From the NCBI GenBank assembly GCA_934155625.1, contig CAKPHD010000008.1:1-45450 (forward strand): a stretch of DNA of 45,450 nucleotides. Reading direction: 5' to 3'. This DNA comes from an uncultured Clostridia bacterium (lineage in GTDB: Bacteria > Bacillota > Clostridia > TANB77 > CAG-508). Every line of letters starts with the position of its first letter. The stretch's first letter is position 1. Of the stretch, positions 16,374 to 24,313 are shown piece by piece. The position numbers were made by a program, and so were the translations under genes. Below the pieces are notes generated by a model that saw only the letters and a list, made by a program, of their open reading frames with translations, did not search any database and was not told where the DNA came from.

Positions 16374-16403
16374 AAAAAACAGCTATCTGTTTTTGAATAG
16401 CTG
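16374..16403 (-). terminator. Terminator of the first toxin-antitoxin operon
   Basis: A CAGCTAT/ATAGCTG stem with a 10-nt loop followed on the minus strand by six T. It lies downstream of the toxin gene ending at 16455. Confidence 0.8.
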
Positions 16404-16454
16404 CTTTTGATATTATTTTTTGAATTTTATATGAATCTAAATTTTTGATTAAAA

Positions 16455-16751
16455 TTATATTAGATTAAAATAATCTTGTTTTTCTGAAAATATATGTAAT
16501 ATATATACTTGATTGTTTATGTTATCTACATTATAAATTATAATAAATTTGTTAATAATTAATTTTCGAATGTCTTTTTCTTTATCATTCAACTTTGCAT
16601 ATCGTTCTGGAAAAATAGTCAACGTCGACACTATATTTCTAACTTCATAATATAATTTTCTTTTATATAAATATGAATTTGGAAAGAAATATAATATTTC
16701 ATTCAACTCTTCCAGAAACTGGTTTGTTAAATTAATATTATATTCTTTCAT
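16455..16751 (-). CDS. RelE/ParE-family toxin
   Basis: The 98-aa basic protein shows the RelE/ParE superfamily pattern: an amphipathic N-terminal helix pair (NQFLEELNEILYFFPNSYLY, KRKLYYEVRNIVSTLTIFPE), then beta strands RYAKLN, IRKLIINKFIIIYNVD and QVYILHIFSEKQD. Members either cleave ribosome-bound mRNA or poison gyrase; the sequence does not tell which. Its ATG overlaps the antitoxin stop (ATGA), the usual antitoxin-first arrangement. Confidence 0.88.
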   Translation of the reverse strand: MKEYNINLTNQFLEELNEILYFFPNSYLYKRKLYYEVRNIVSTLTIFPERYAKLNDKEKDIRKLIINKFIIIYNVDNINNQVYILHIFSEKQDYFNLI

Positions 16752-17074
16752 AAATTATATTTTTCCTCCAATTCTTTAAACGCTTGCTCTGCTGGAACAT
16801 ATTGTCCTTCTTCTATTTGTTTAAGTCCTATATCTATTTTTTCGTACAGTTCTCTTTTTAATGTCTCAAAATCTGGATATTTTTTATCAAATATTTCTTC
16901 AATCTTTTTTTGAATTTTAATATCTTCATTTTTTTCATAAGCTTCATTACTTAGTACTACTAAATCACTAGTTCCATTTCTAGTGATATATACAGGTTCT
17001 TGGGTTTCATGACAAATTTTTGAAATTTCATTATAATTGTTTCTTAAATCCACACTTGGTCTTATAATAGCCAC
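16748..17074 (-). CDS. Phd/YefM-family antitoxin
   Basis: The 108-aa protein begins with a Phd/YefM DNA-binding fold (IRPSVDLRNNYNEISKICHE, EPVYITRNGTSDLVVLSNEA). A long acidic helical tail (QIEEGQYVPAEQAFKELEEK) should wrap the toxin. The tail is longer than the minimal family and has a PAEQAF motif seen in clostridial relatives. AGGAGGAG precedes the start, and a dyad in the promoter fits autoregulation by the complex. Confidence 0.9.
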   Translation of the reverse strand: MAIIRPSVDLRNNYNEISKICHETQEPVYITRNGTSDLVVLSNEAYEKNEDIKIQKKIEEIFDKKYPDFETLKRELYEKIDIGLKQIEEGQYVPAEQAFKELEEKYNL

Positions 17075-17102
17075 ACTTTCTCCTCCTTCTTATCATATGC
17101 AA

Positions 17103-17131
17103 ATTATATCATTTTTATGATATATCGTCAA
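17103..17131 (-). promoter_or_regulatory. Toxin-antitoxin promoter with operator dyad
   Basis: TTGACG (17126-17131), 17-bp spacer and TATAAT (17103-17108) on the minus strand. An 8-bp inverted repeat TATATCAT/ATGATATA (17105-17112, 17117-17124) fills the spacer and touches the -10, a good position for repression by Phd-type antitoxin. Confidence 0.75.
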
Positions 17132-17259
17132 TATTATAACCACTCATTTATAAAAAAATACCATTTATCCCAAAATTAATGAAAAAATAATTGATTTGTG
17201 TTATTCTAATATCAAGCAAATATGAAAGGAAAAAAAATGAATATAGAAGTAAAATAAGT

Positions 17260-17568
17260 AAAATTGCATACAACCATATATTTATTATACTTACTAAATA
17301 ATAATTCACTTTAACTTAATACAAAGAAAGCCTTTAATATAAACTTTAAATGAAATGACAAATGTGCATGGAGAAATTTTAGAAATTCTATGCAATTTTA
17401 TGGAAAGAGTTCACGATAGTGGAAGGGTGCCATAAAATAAATTAGAAGTTCTTAAATTTCGTAATAAGCCGAGGAATGTAATGAAAAGTTTATATTAAAG
17501 GCTTTCTTGTAAAAATAAATAAAAACATTATTTAAAAAGTATATAAATATATGGTTGTATGCAATTTT
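17260..17568. repeat. Outer inverted repeat enclosing repeat B copy 1
   Basis: The flanks of repeat B1 are themselves inverted: AAATTGCATACAACCATATA at 17261-17280 recurs as its complement near 17549-17568, and similarity extends inward for about 60 bp. The whole 309-bp block is therefore one large imperfect palindrome. I do not see these outer arms around copies B2 and B3. No ORF is supported here; the rest of the gap 17132-17259 shows nothing recognisable. Confidence 0.75.
17324..17508 (+). repeat. Repeat family B, copy 1
   Basis: A 185-bp element closed by a perfect 24-bp stem (17324-17347 with 17485-17508). The core of about 135 nt (GTGCATGGAGAAATTTTAGA, GAGTTCACGATAGTGG, TTAGAAGTTCTTAAATTTCG, TAATAAGCCGAGGAATG) is shared with copies at 20.6 and 29.7 kb. 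Inside, ATTTTATGG (17395-17403) pairs with CCATAAAAT (17430-17438), where the other copies have GTTTTATGG/CCATAAAAC. Orientation is given as that of the conserved core; the transcribed strand, if any, is unknown. Confidence 0.9.
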
Positions 17569-17586
17569 AATAATTTTTCATTTTTC

Positions 17587-19782
17587 CTATTGTTTCAACC
17601 TAAGTGCATTAAGAATAACCGTCAAACTACTAATTGTCATAGCAAAAGCAGCAATCATTGGATTCATAACAATTCCTAATGGTTCTAAAACTCCACAAGC
17701 AATTGGAATCATACAAATATTGTAGAAAAATGCCCAAAATAAATTCTGTTTAATATTTCTAATTGTCTTTTGACTTATAGATAATAAATCTTCTATTTTT
17801 TCTAAATTGTCATTCATCAATACAATATTACTACTGTCCATTGCAATATCTGTACCACTAGAAACTGATACTCCAATATCTGCAGTAACAAGGCTTACAC
17901 TGTCATTAATTCCATCTCCACACATCATAACAAGCCCGTTTTCTTTTAATTTCTTTATTTCTTCTGCTTTTTGCTTTGGCAATACATTTGCAATTACTTT
18001 ATTTACTCCTATTTGTTTTGCAATTGTTTTTGCAGTTTTTTCATTATCACCTGTTAGCATTACAACTTCAATATTTCTTTTTTGCAGTTTTTTAACTATA
18101 TCTATACTTTCATCTTTTAATACATCTTTCACACCTATTAATGCAATTAAATTTTGATTTTCTGCAATAAATAAAATACTGTTTCCATCAGAAACTAAGT
18201 CTAATTCGTCTTGTTCTTGTGAAATTGTAATATTATTTTCTGTCATTAGCTTTTTGTTTCCTATTAGATATTTCTTCTCTTTTATAATTGCACTAACTCC
18301 ATATCCTGGAATTGCTTTAAATTCTGTAATTTCTTCTAATTCTATTTTTTTATTCTTAGCTTCATTCACAATTGCTTTTGCTATTGGGTGTTCTGATTTA
18401 TTTTCTATACTTGCTACTAATCTTATAATTTCATTTTCAGGTAAACTACTATAATTATATATTTTAGAAATTGTTAATTCACCTTTTGTTAAAGTTCCAG
18501 TTTTGTCGAAGCAAATTGTTTTTACTTTATGTGCATTTTCTAAAGCTTCACTTGTTTTTACTAATATTCCTTTTTTACTTGCATTTCCTGATGCTATTAC
18601 TATTGCAAGTGGTGTTGCTAGCCCCAAACTACAAGGACATGCTACTACTAATATTGTTACAAATATATTTATCGCAATTGCAACATTTTTAGTAATTAAA
18701 AACCATACTATAAATGCAATCATTGCTATTACTATAATCGTTGGTACAAAATATCCACTTATTGTATCTGCAACTTTTGCTATTGGTGCTTTTGTATTTG
18801 TTGTTTCTACTACTAATCTGACAATTTCAGATACAGTTGACTCTTTGCCTATTTTTTCTGCTTTATATTTTATTGTTCCTTCATAATTTATACTTCCTGC
18901 AATTACTTTTGAGCCTTTTTCTCTTTTTACTGGAACACTTTCACCTGTTATAAATGATTCATTAATATGTGTTGTTCCTTCAATTACTTCTCCATCTACT
19001 GCAATTTTCTCTCCTGGTTTGCAGATAACAATATCTCCTTTTTGTATTTCATCAAGTGTTACTGTTTCTTCGTTTCCGTCTCTTATTATAGTTGCATGAT
19101 TTGGTGTTATACTCATTAATTGTTGTAATGCTTCTTTTGTTTTGTCTTTATTTTTACTTTCAACATATTTACCTATTTTTATAAAAAAGATTACTATTGC
19201 TGCAGATTCATAATATAAGCTTTCTACATACATTGCATTTCCACTACAAATTCTTATTGTTCCATATACACTATATATAAAACTTGCCATAACTCCTATC
19301 ATTACTAAAGTATCCATATTAGGTGTTTTATGAATAAGATTTTTATATCCATTCTTTAAAATATCTCTTCCCATCCCTAATACTATTACCGTTAATACCA
19401 ATAATGTTATGGCATAATTTATAGGATGTGTCATCATATTTAAAAATGGTATCACTAGAAGTCCAACCATATGTGACATTGATATATATAATATTAATAT
19501 TGAAATTACTGAAATTCCTATTAATCTATATTTTTCATTTGATTTTTTCTTTTCTTCTTTTTCTAAATTATCAATTCCTAAGCTTGTAAAGCCTGCTTTA
19601 TCTACAAATTTTTCCACTTGTTCTAATGTTAATTTTGAATCATCATATTCAATGCTTGCATTATTCATAATTAAATTGACTGATGCAGTTTCAATTCCAT
19701 CTTGCTTGTTTAAAAACTTTTCTAGTCCTGATGAGCACGCACTACATGTCATTCCATCAATTTTTAATAATACTTTTTTCAT
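17587..19782 (-). CDS. copA: Copper-exporting P1B-type ATPase
   Basis: The 731-aa membrane ATPase pumps Cu+ out of the cell. It has one N-terminal HMA metal domain (GMTCSAC, C13/C16), eight expected membrane segments and the phosphatase loop TGES (about 280). The intramembrane ACPCSLGLATP site follows (C382, C384), then DKTGTLT with the phosphorylated D426, SEHP in the nucleotide-binding domain and GDGIND near residue 640. All catalytic motifs are intact. It begins 2 bp after copZ with its AAGGAGA site inside copZ, in the csoR operon. Confidence 0.97.
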   Translation of the reverse strand: MKKVLLKIDGMTCSACSSGLEKFLNKQDGIETASVNLIMNNASIEYDDSKLTLEQVEKFVDKAGFTSLGIDNLEKEEKKKSNEKYRLIGISVISILILYISMSHMVGLLVIPFLNMMTHPINYAITLLVLTVIVLGMGRDILKNGYKNLIHKTPNMDTLVMIGVMASFIYSVYGTIRICSGNAMYVESLYYESAAIVIFFIKIGKYVESKNKDKTKEALQQLMSITPNHATIIRDGNEETVTLDEIQKGDIVICKPGEKIAVDGEVIEGTTHINESFITGESVPVKREKGSKVIAGSINYEGTIKYKAEKIGKESTVSEIVRLVVETTNTKAPIAKVADTISGYFVPTIIVIAMIAFIVWFLITKNVAIAINIFVTILVVACPCSLGLATPLAIVIASGNASKKGILVKTSEALENAHKVKTICFDKTGTLTKGELTISKIYNYSSLPENEIIRLVASIENKSEHPIAKAIVNEAKNKKIELEEITEFKAIPGYGVSAIIKEKKYLIGNKKLMTENNITISQEQDELDLVSDGNSILFIAENQNLIALIGVKDVLKDESIDIVKKLQKRNIEVVMLTGDNEKTAKTIAKQIGVNKVIANVLPKQKAEEIKKLKENGLVMMCGDGINDSVSLVTADIGVSVSSGTDIAMDSSNIVLMNDNLEKIEDLLSISQKTIRNIKQNLFWAFFYNICMIPIACGVLEPLGIVMNPMIAAFAMTISSLTVILNALRLKQ

Positions 19783-19784
19783 AC

Positions 19785-19991
19785 TTATTCTCCTTTGAAT
19801 CCAGCACCTTCAATAGTTTCTTTTATTTGCGCAATGTCTATTTGACTTTCATTATATGTTATTATTGCCTGCTTTTCTTCAAAACTAACTGTTGCCTTTT
19901 CTACTCCATCTGTATTATTTAATACCTTTTCTAATCTATTTGAACATCCTGTACAATGCATTCCTTCTATTTTTAATTTAATTTCTTTCAT
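19785..19991 (-). CDS. copZ: Copper chaperone CopZ-like HMA protein
   Basis: The 68-aa protein is a single ferredoxin-like HMA domain with the Cu+ site GMHCTGC (C12 or 13 and C16 region) and the usual second half (KATVSFEEKQAIITYNES, ETIEGAGF). It should carry Cu+ to CopA, whose N-terminal domain is of the same type. AAAGGAGG precedes the start. It lies between the 39-aa half-HMA ORF and copA. Confidence 0.92.
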   Translation of the reverse strand: MKEIKLKIEGMHCTGCSNRLEKVLNNTDGVEKATVSFEEKQAIITYNESQIDIAQIKETIEGAGFKGE

Positions 19992-20005
19992 TTTAAATTC
20001 CTCCT

Positions 20006-20125
20006 TTAATTTATTACTTTATTGCAACCTGTCAAATATTTCTTGTCGACATTTATTATTTGTGTTACTGTTTCATAGCAATGATTGCATACCATTCCTT
20101 CAATTTTAATATAAATTTTATTCAT
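20006..20125 (-). CDS. 39-aa half-length HMA peptide with CxxC
   Basis: This small ORF reads MNKIYIKIEGMVCNHCYETV then TQIINVDKKYLTGCNKVIN. It is the first strand, metal loop (CNHC) and first helix of an HMA domain, ending where a full domain would enter its second strand; an extra cysteine lies near the C-terminus. Its ATG overlaps the csoR stop as TAATG, so it is coupled to csoR. A normal HMA domain needs about 65 residues. It may be a decayed copZ copy or a genuine mini metal-binding peptide. Confidence 0.65.
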   Translation of the reverse strand: MNKIYIKIEGMVCNHCYETVTQIINVDKKYLTGCNKVIN

Positions 20126-20427
20126 TAACGTAATCTCCTAATTAACTCCATTACTTCTTGTATTATTTCCGTATTTCCTTCTTTTATTTCACGGACTACA
20201 CAACTTGAAATATGACTTTCTAAAATAGAATTTTCAACACTTTCTAGTGCTTTATTTATTGCTGACATCTGTGTTAGTACATCACTGCAATATCTATCAT
20301 TTTCTATCATTTGCTTTATTCCTCTTACTTGTCCTTCTATTATATTTAACCTTTTTATTATTTTTGATTTTTCTTCGTCTGAACGATGTGTTGTTTTTTC
20401 ACATCCTTTGCATTTTTCACATTCCAT
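20125..20427 (-). CDS. csoR: Copper-sensing repressor CsoR
   Basis: The 100-aa all-helical protein of the CsoR/RcnR family has the Cu+ triad C47-H72-C76 (RYCSDVLTQ, ESHISSC) and the RLNIIEGQVRGI helix. The Cys-rich N-terminus MECEKCKGCEK may add metal affinity. It represses the csoR-copZ-copA operon until Cu+ binds. A CsoR box overlaps the promoter immediately upstream. Confidence 0.96.
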   Translation of the reverse strand: MECEKCKGCEKTTHRSDEEKSKIIKRLNIIEGQVRGIKQMIENDRYCSDVLTQMSAINKALESVENSILESHISSCVVREIKEGNTEIIQEVMELIRRLR

Positions 20428-20448
20428 TCTTTCACCTCCACTCGAATT

Positions 20449-20478
20449 ATTTTACACCCCTAGAGGGTATATTGTCAA
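20449..20478 (-). promoter_or_regulatory. csoR operon promoter with CsoR operator
   Basis: On the minus strand TTGACA (20473-20478) and TAAAAT (20449-20454) are 18 bp apart. The spacer is almost filled by the dyad TATACCCTCTAGGGGTGTA (20453-20471), which matches the GC-rich ACCC-N-GGGT form of CsoR boxes and stands out in AT-rich surroundings. Confidence 0.9.
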
Positions 20479-20525
20479 GATGTTTTTTTATTACAAGATA
20501 CTATTAACTCTTAACCCTTTATAAT

Positions 20526-20707
20526 AAAGAATTTAAATATAAACTTTTCATTGCATTCCTCGGCTTATTACGAAATTTAAGAACTTCTAATTTGTTTTAT
20601 GGGTCCTTTCCACTATCGTGAACTCTTACCATAAAACTACATAAGAATTTCTAAAATTTCTCCATGCACATTCGTCATTTCATTTAAAGTTTATATTTAA
20701 ATTCTTT
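20526..20707 (-). repeat. Repeat family B, copy 2
   Basis: A 182-bp element closed by a perfect 22-bp stem (20526-20547 with 20686-20707). The core is nearly identical to B3 and close to B1, in reverse orientation. Its closing stem (AGAATTTAAATATAAACTTT) differs from the stems of B1 and B3 but is fully complementary to its own partner. Repeat A2 begins about 30-70 bp further on. Confidence 0.9.
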
Positions 20708-20739
20708 TCTTATTGTTATTTAGCAATACATTATTATAT

Positions 20740-20955
20740 TGTAGTTACAATTCACAGCAGGTATTATACGAATTTTATAAAATTAATAATATATTGTTTT
20801 TAAAATACCGCGTAAGCGACCAAATGAGCGAAGCGAATGCGATATGGAGCAATCTACATACTAGTATTTTAAATATGGAGATTGCAACACCAAGGTATTA
20901 AAAAACAATATATTATTAATTTATAAAAGTATTTATTATAAGCTTGTAATATAAA
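20740..20955 (-). repeat. Repeat family A, copy 2
   Basis: Inner perfect 20-bp inverted repeats lie at 20781-20800 and 20902-20921, with weaker extension outward. The core reads, on plus, TACCGCGTAAGCGACC, ATGAGCGAAGCGAATGCG, GGAGCAATCTACATACT. It is reversed relative to copies A1 and A3. No ORF is supported. Together with B2 it fills the gap between csoR and the dGTPase gene. Confidence 0.9.
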
Positions 20956-21001
20956 CTTATAATAATTTACTACATAATAAAACATTTAAGTAAGTAGCGC
21001 G

Positions 21002-21036
21002 AAAAAAGACTAGGAATGCTTGGATGACTCCTAGTC
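21002..21036 (-). terminator. Terminator of the dGTPase gene
   Basis: Perfect 8-bp stem GACTAGGA/TCCTAGTC followed on the minus strand by six T, just past the stop at 21043. Confidence 0.88.
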
Positions 21037-21042
21037 GATTTT

Positions 21043-22236
21043 CTAAAACCCAATAATTTTATTATAAGTATCAATAGCAAAATTATCAGTCATACCAGAA
21101 ATATAGTAAATAATAGCTTTAGAAAAGGATTTTTCATCCTCCATATTTATAATAATATCATTTTGATTAACATCTTTTCTTTGTTGATTCCAGTAATTTT
21201 CAAGCCATTCTTGGAAATTCTCTATAACTTCTGGATACATCTTCTTTAATTTTCGTATTTTATATATAGTATTTTTTCCATCATATGTACTTTTTAATGT
21301 AAAATAAATCTCATTTAATACAATGCTAAAATATCTAATTGCTGGTTTTAATCTTCTTGCAGCATATATATGCTTATAATTAAAATCTTTTATTTCTTTT
21401 AATAAGTTAAATGTTTCATCTGAAAAGCATAAGCCTTTTTCTGGTGATGAATTCTGACATAAATCCCATATCAAATGATTTATTATAACAGTATTATTTA
21501 TAATTTCTTTAGATTTTAATATTTTATGCAAATCTTTTAATTTTTCTTCCAATATTCCCAAAGATATCGCATCTTCTATGTCTCTACCTAAATATGAAAT
21601 TTTATCAGAGATTTTTACTACACATCCTTCCCAAGTATATGGTGAATATTGATTAGGATATTTATAATCATTTAAATCAATATACTCCGCTCTTGGCTTT
21701 AAACAATTTTCATCTATTTCGCCACAATGCGAAATTATTCCATCTCTTACTGCATATGTCAAATTTAAGTTTTGCTTATTTTTATTTGTATCTTCAAGTA
21801 ATTCTACTTTGTCTACAAATTCCATTCCATTTCTTTCATGCCAAAACTTTTCTCCAATATCTCTTTCAGAAATCTGTGATAATATTCTTTCACCTTCATG
21901 TCCAAATGGACTATGTCCTAAGTCATGTCCTGTTGCAATTGCTTTGGTTAGCTCTGTATTTAAACCAAGATATTTTGCAATTGTATAGCTTACAGATTCA
22001 ACATGCATTACATGCTCAATTCTAGTACATATATGATCATCAGATGGCGAGAAAAAAACTTGAGTTTTATGTTTCATTCTTCTATATGCATTGCAATGTA
22101 AAATTCTTGTATAGTCTCTTTCAAATTCTGAACGTATATCATTTTCTCTTTTATAGATTTCTTTTTCTCTTTTTATTATATTTTCCCATTTTGGATTCTT
22201 TTCATTTGCTGCATATTCCTTAAATCCATTTTTCAT
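21043..22236 (-). CDS. dgt: dGTPase-like HD-domain triphosphohydrolase
   Basis: The 397-aa protein hydrolyses dNTPs (classically dGTP) to nucleoside and triphosphate. The HD metal site is complete: RIEHVMHVESVSYTIAKYLG supplies the first H, GHDLGHSPFGHEGE the HD pair and extra histidines, and KISDKISYLGRDIEDAI the distal D. RILHCNAYRRMKHKTQVF is the conserved N-terminal substrate region. AAGGAAG precedes the start. It lies about 60 bp downstream of the PBP gene, separated by a GC-rich hairpin. Confidence 0.9.
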   Translation of the reverse strand: MKNGFKEYAANEKNPKWENIIKREKEIYKRENDIRSEFERDYTRILHCNAYRRMKHKTQVFFSPSDDHICTRIEHVMHVESVSYTIAKYLGLNTELTKAIATGHDLGHSPFGHEGERILSQISERDIGEKFWHERNGMEFVDKVELLEDTNKNKQNLNLTYAVRDGIISHCGEIDENCLKPRAEYIDLNDYKYPNQYSPYTWEGCVVKISDKISYLGRDIEDAISLGILEEKLKDLHKILKSKEIINNTVIINHLIWDLCQNSSPEKGLCFSDETFNLLKEIKDFNYKHIYAARRLKPAIRYFSIVLNEIYFTLKSTYDGKNTIYKIRKLKKMYPEVIENFQEWLENYWNQQRKDVNQNDIIINMEDEKSFSKAIIYYISGMTDNFAIDTYNKIIGF

Positions 22237-22252
22237 CTTTTGCTTCCTTTCC

Positions 22253-22284
22253 AGAACTAGGCGACATAGTCGCCATTGGTTCTA
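22253..22284 (-). other. GC-rich intercistronic hairpin
   Basis: GGCGAC and GTCGCC form a perfect 6-bp stem with a 3-nt loop, extended by a weaker AGAAC/GTTCT stem. No T run follows on either strand, so it does not look like a simple terminator. It could be an mRNA-stability or processing hairpin between the PBP and dGTPase genes. Confidence 0.5.
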
Positions 22285-22294
22285 ATCTTAATAT

Positions 22295-24313
22295 TTAAAA
22301 TAATGTTTTAATCTTTGAAATCAAGTAGTGACTTCCTCCTAAATCTCTCCCATTTTCGACCATGCTTATAACTAATAATTGATTATCATTCTCATCAGTT
22401 GTAAAACAATCAAACCATCCTAGCACATCAGCCTCAGCATCTTTAGATGCTTTTAATTCAGCTGTACCAGTTTTTCCTGCAATTGTTCTACCAGAAACTT
22501 TCATGTCTTTTGCTGTCCCTTCTGGATTTTCTACTACTTGTATTAAATCATCTTTTATTATAGTTGCCGCTTCTTTACTAAATGCATTTTCTACTAAATA
22601 TTCAACTTTATTATCTTCTTTTTCTTCTAAATATGGTTTTACCATATTTCCATCATTTGCAAAAGCAGAATAAATTGAAGCCATATGTATAGGATTTACT
22701 AAAATTTCTCCTTGACCATAACCACTATCAGCTAATGTCTTTTCATTTGGAATATCTATTTTATTTGCATATTGAGATTTTGATGTTGTTAATCCAAAAT
22801 CTATGTTTTCATTAAATTTAATTTTATCTAATCCATCAGTAATATTCTTTTTACCTATTTGTAATGCTGCTTGTGCAAAATAAATATTATCTGAATGTAT
22901 TAATGCATTTTTTAAATTTTTAGGTCCATCATATGCTGTAAGTGTTGTTATATCATATTCCCCCCAGCCATCTTTTTTCCAACTTAGTCCACTATATTGG
23001 AAAGTATCTTCTGTACTTAATGTACCTGTTGTTAGTCCTATTGCTCCTGTTATAGGCTTAAATGTTGAACCAGGACAATAGCTTTGTAAATATCTTGTAA
23101 GCATTGGATTTCTTTCATCATTTTTTATATTATTCCATTCATCAGTTCCCATTCCTAATGCAAAACTATTCGGATTATATGATGGTGTACTTACAAGTGC
23201 TAAAAGAGCTCCTGTTTTAGGATGCATAACTACAAAAAATCCTTCATTATCTTTTAATTCATTATATAATTGAGTTTGAATAGCTGAATCTATTGTTAAT
23301 TTGATTGTTTCTCCATTTTGAACATCAATTTTCGCTATATCTGTTTTTCTTTTTCCATCTTCACCTTCTATGTATATTTCTACACCGTCTTTGCCTTTTA
23401 GTCTTTCTTCATATTGTTTTTCTAATCCTGCTTTACCAATTACGCTTGTAGATGTATATCCTTTTCCTCTATTAGCTTCTAATTCTTCTGCAGTTATTGT
23501 TTGCACATATCCCACCAACTGTGCTGCAGCTTCACCTAAAGGATATGTTCTACCTTTAGCAGTTGTAATTTTTACTCCAGGTATTTGAAGTAATTGATTT
23601 TTTAAATCAGTGGCATCCATTGCTATTTTTTTAATTGGTACAAAAGAATCTTCTTTTACCCATAATGCAGATAAACTTTTATTAATTGAATCTGAAGTCA
23701 TCCCTAATAATTCTGCTATCTTTTCTATATCCGCATCTTTATTTTCACTTAATTTCTTTGGGACGATTCCAACAGAAGAAACTGAGCCAGAACCTGCTAA
23801 CATCTGCCCATTTTCATCTACAATAGAACCTCTCTCTGCAGAAATTGTTTTTATTCTTACTTTGTCATTACTGCCTAAAGTAGGAAATATTAGACTTGAA
23901 CTCCAATTTACTAAATATCCTTTTTCTTTATCTTTTGTTAGCCTAACTGTATTTTCAAATTCAACTTTTCCTGCATCTGTTTCCATTGTTTGATTATAAG
24001 CTATTTTGCTTGTATTTGAATTTTCTTTTTCAACTGATGTTATTTGAACTTGCATATCTGTCATATCAATACCATCATATATATTTTTATTTCTTTTAAC
24101 AAAATCGTCTTTAGATATTTGGGATTTTGAATCATTTGTTATCATATCATACATTTCATCATATTTTTGCTCATTTATGTATGCAACATATTGTTGCCAT
24201 ACATTCTCTGGCTTATTTACTTTTCTTGTTAGCAAAAATGTTGCTACACTCCCAATAATCGTTGCAATAACCACAATTGCTATAATTATCCATATTATTG
24301 TTTTCTTTTTCAT
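22295..24313 (-). CDS. Class B penicillin-binding protein, MecA/PbpC type with NTF2-like domain
   Basis: The 672-aa membrane-anchored transpeptidase has a TM anchor (residues 6-28) and a MecA-N NTF2-like domain (about 35-145, VWQQYVAYINEQKYDEMYDM). A PBP dimerisation domain (about 155-335) and the transpeptidase domain with S416-TFK, S474-DN and K614-TGT follow. The order matches class B3 PBPs such as PBP2a and B. subtilis PbpC, often of low beta-lactam affinity; resistance cannot be inferred. AAAGGAGG precedes the start. The ATG overlaps the cca stop (ATGA), so it is coupled to cca. Confidence 0.93.
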   Translation of the reverse strand: MKKKTIIWIIIAIVVIATIIGSVATFLLTRKVNKPENVWQQYVAYINEQKYDEMYDMITNDSKSQISKDDFVKRNKNIYDGIDMTDMQVQITSVEKENSNTSKIAYNQTMETDAGKVEFENTVRLTKDKEKGYLVNWSSSLIFPTLGSNDKVRIKTISAERGSIVDENGQMLAGSGSVSSVGIVPKKLSENKDADIEKIAELLGMTSDSINKSLSALWVKEDSFVPIKKIAMDATDLKNQLLQIPGVKITTAKGRTYPLGEAAAQLVGYVQTITAEELEANRGKGYTSTSVIGKAGLEKQYEERLKGKDGVEIYIEGEDGKRKTDIAKIDVQNGETIKLTIDSAIQTQLYNELKDNEGFFVVMHPKTGALLALVSTPSYNPNSFALGMGTDEWNNIKNDERNPMLTRYLQSYCPGSTFKPITGAIGLTTGTLSTEDTFQYSGLSWKKDGWGEYDITTLTAYDGPKNLKNALIHSDNIYFAQAALQIGKKNITDGLDKIKFNENIDFGLTTSKSQYANKIDIPNEKTLADSGYGQGEILVNPIHMASIYSAFANDGNMVKPYLEEKEDNKVEYLVENAFSKEAATIIKDDLIQVVENPEGTAKDMKVSGRTIAGKTGTAELKASKDAEADVLGWFDCFTTDENDNQLLVISMVENGRDLGGSHYLISKIKTLF

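Noticed and set aside
20428..21042. tRNA or other standard RNA gene in the large intergenic gaps
   Set aside because: No cloverleaf arms or TTCGA-type loop could be found; the gaps are explained by repeats A and B, promoters and terminators.
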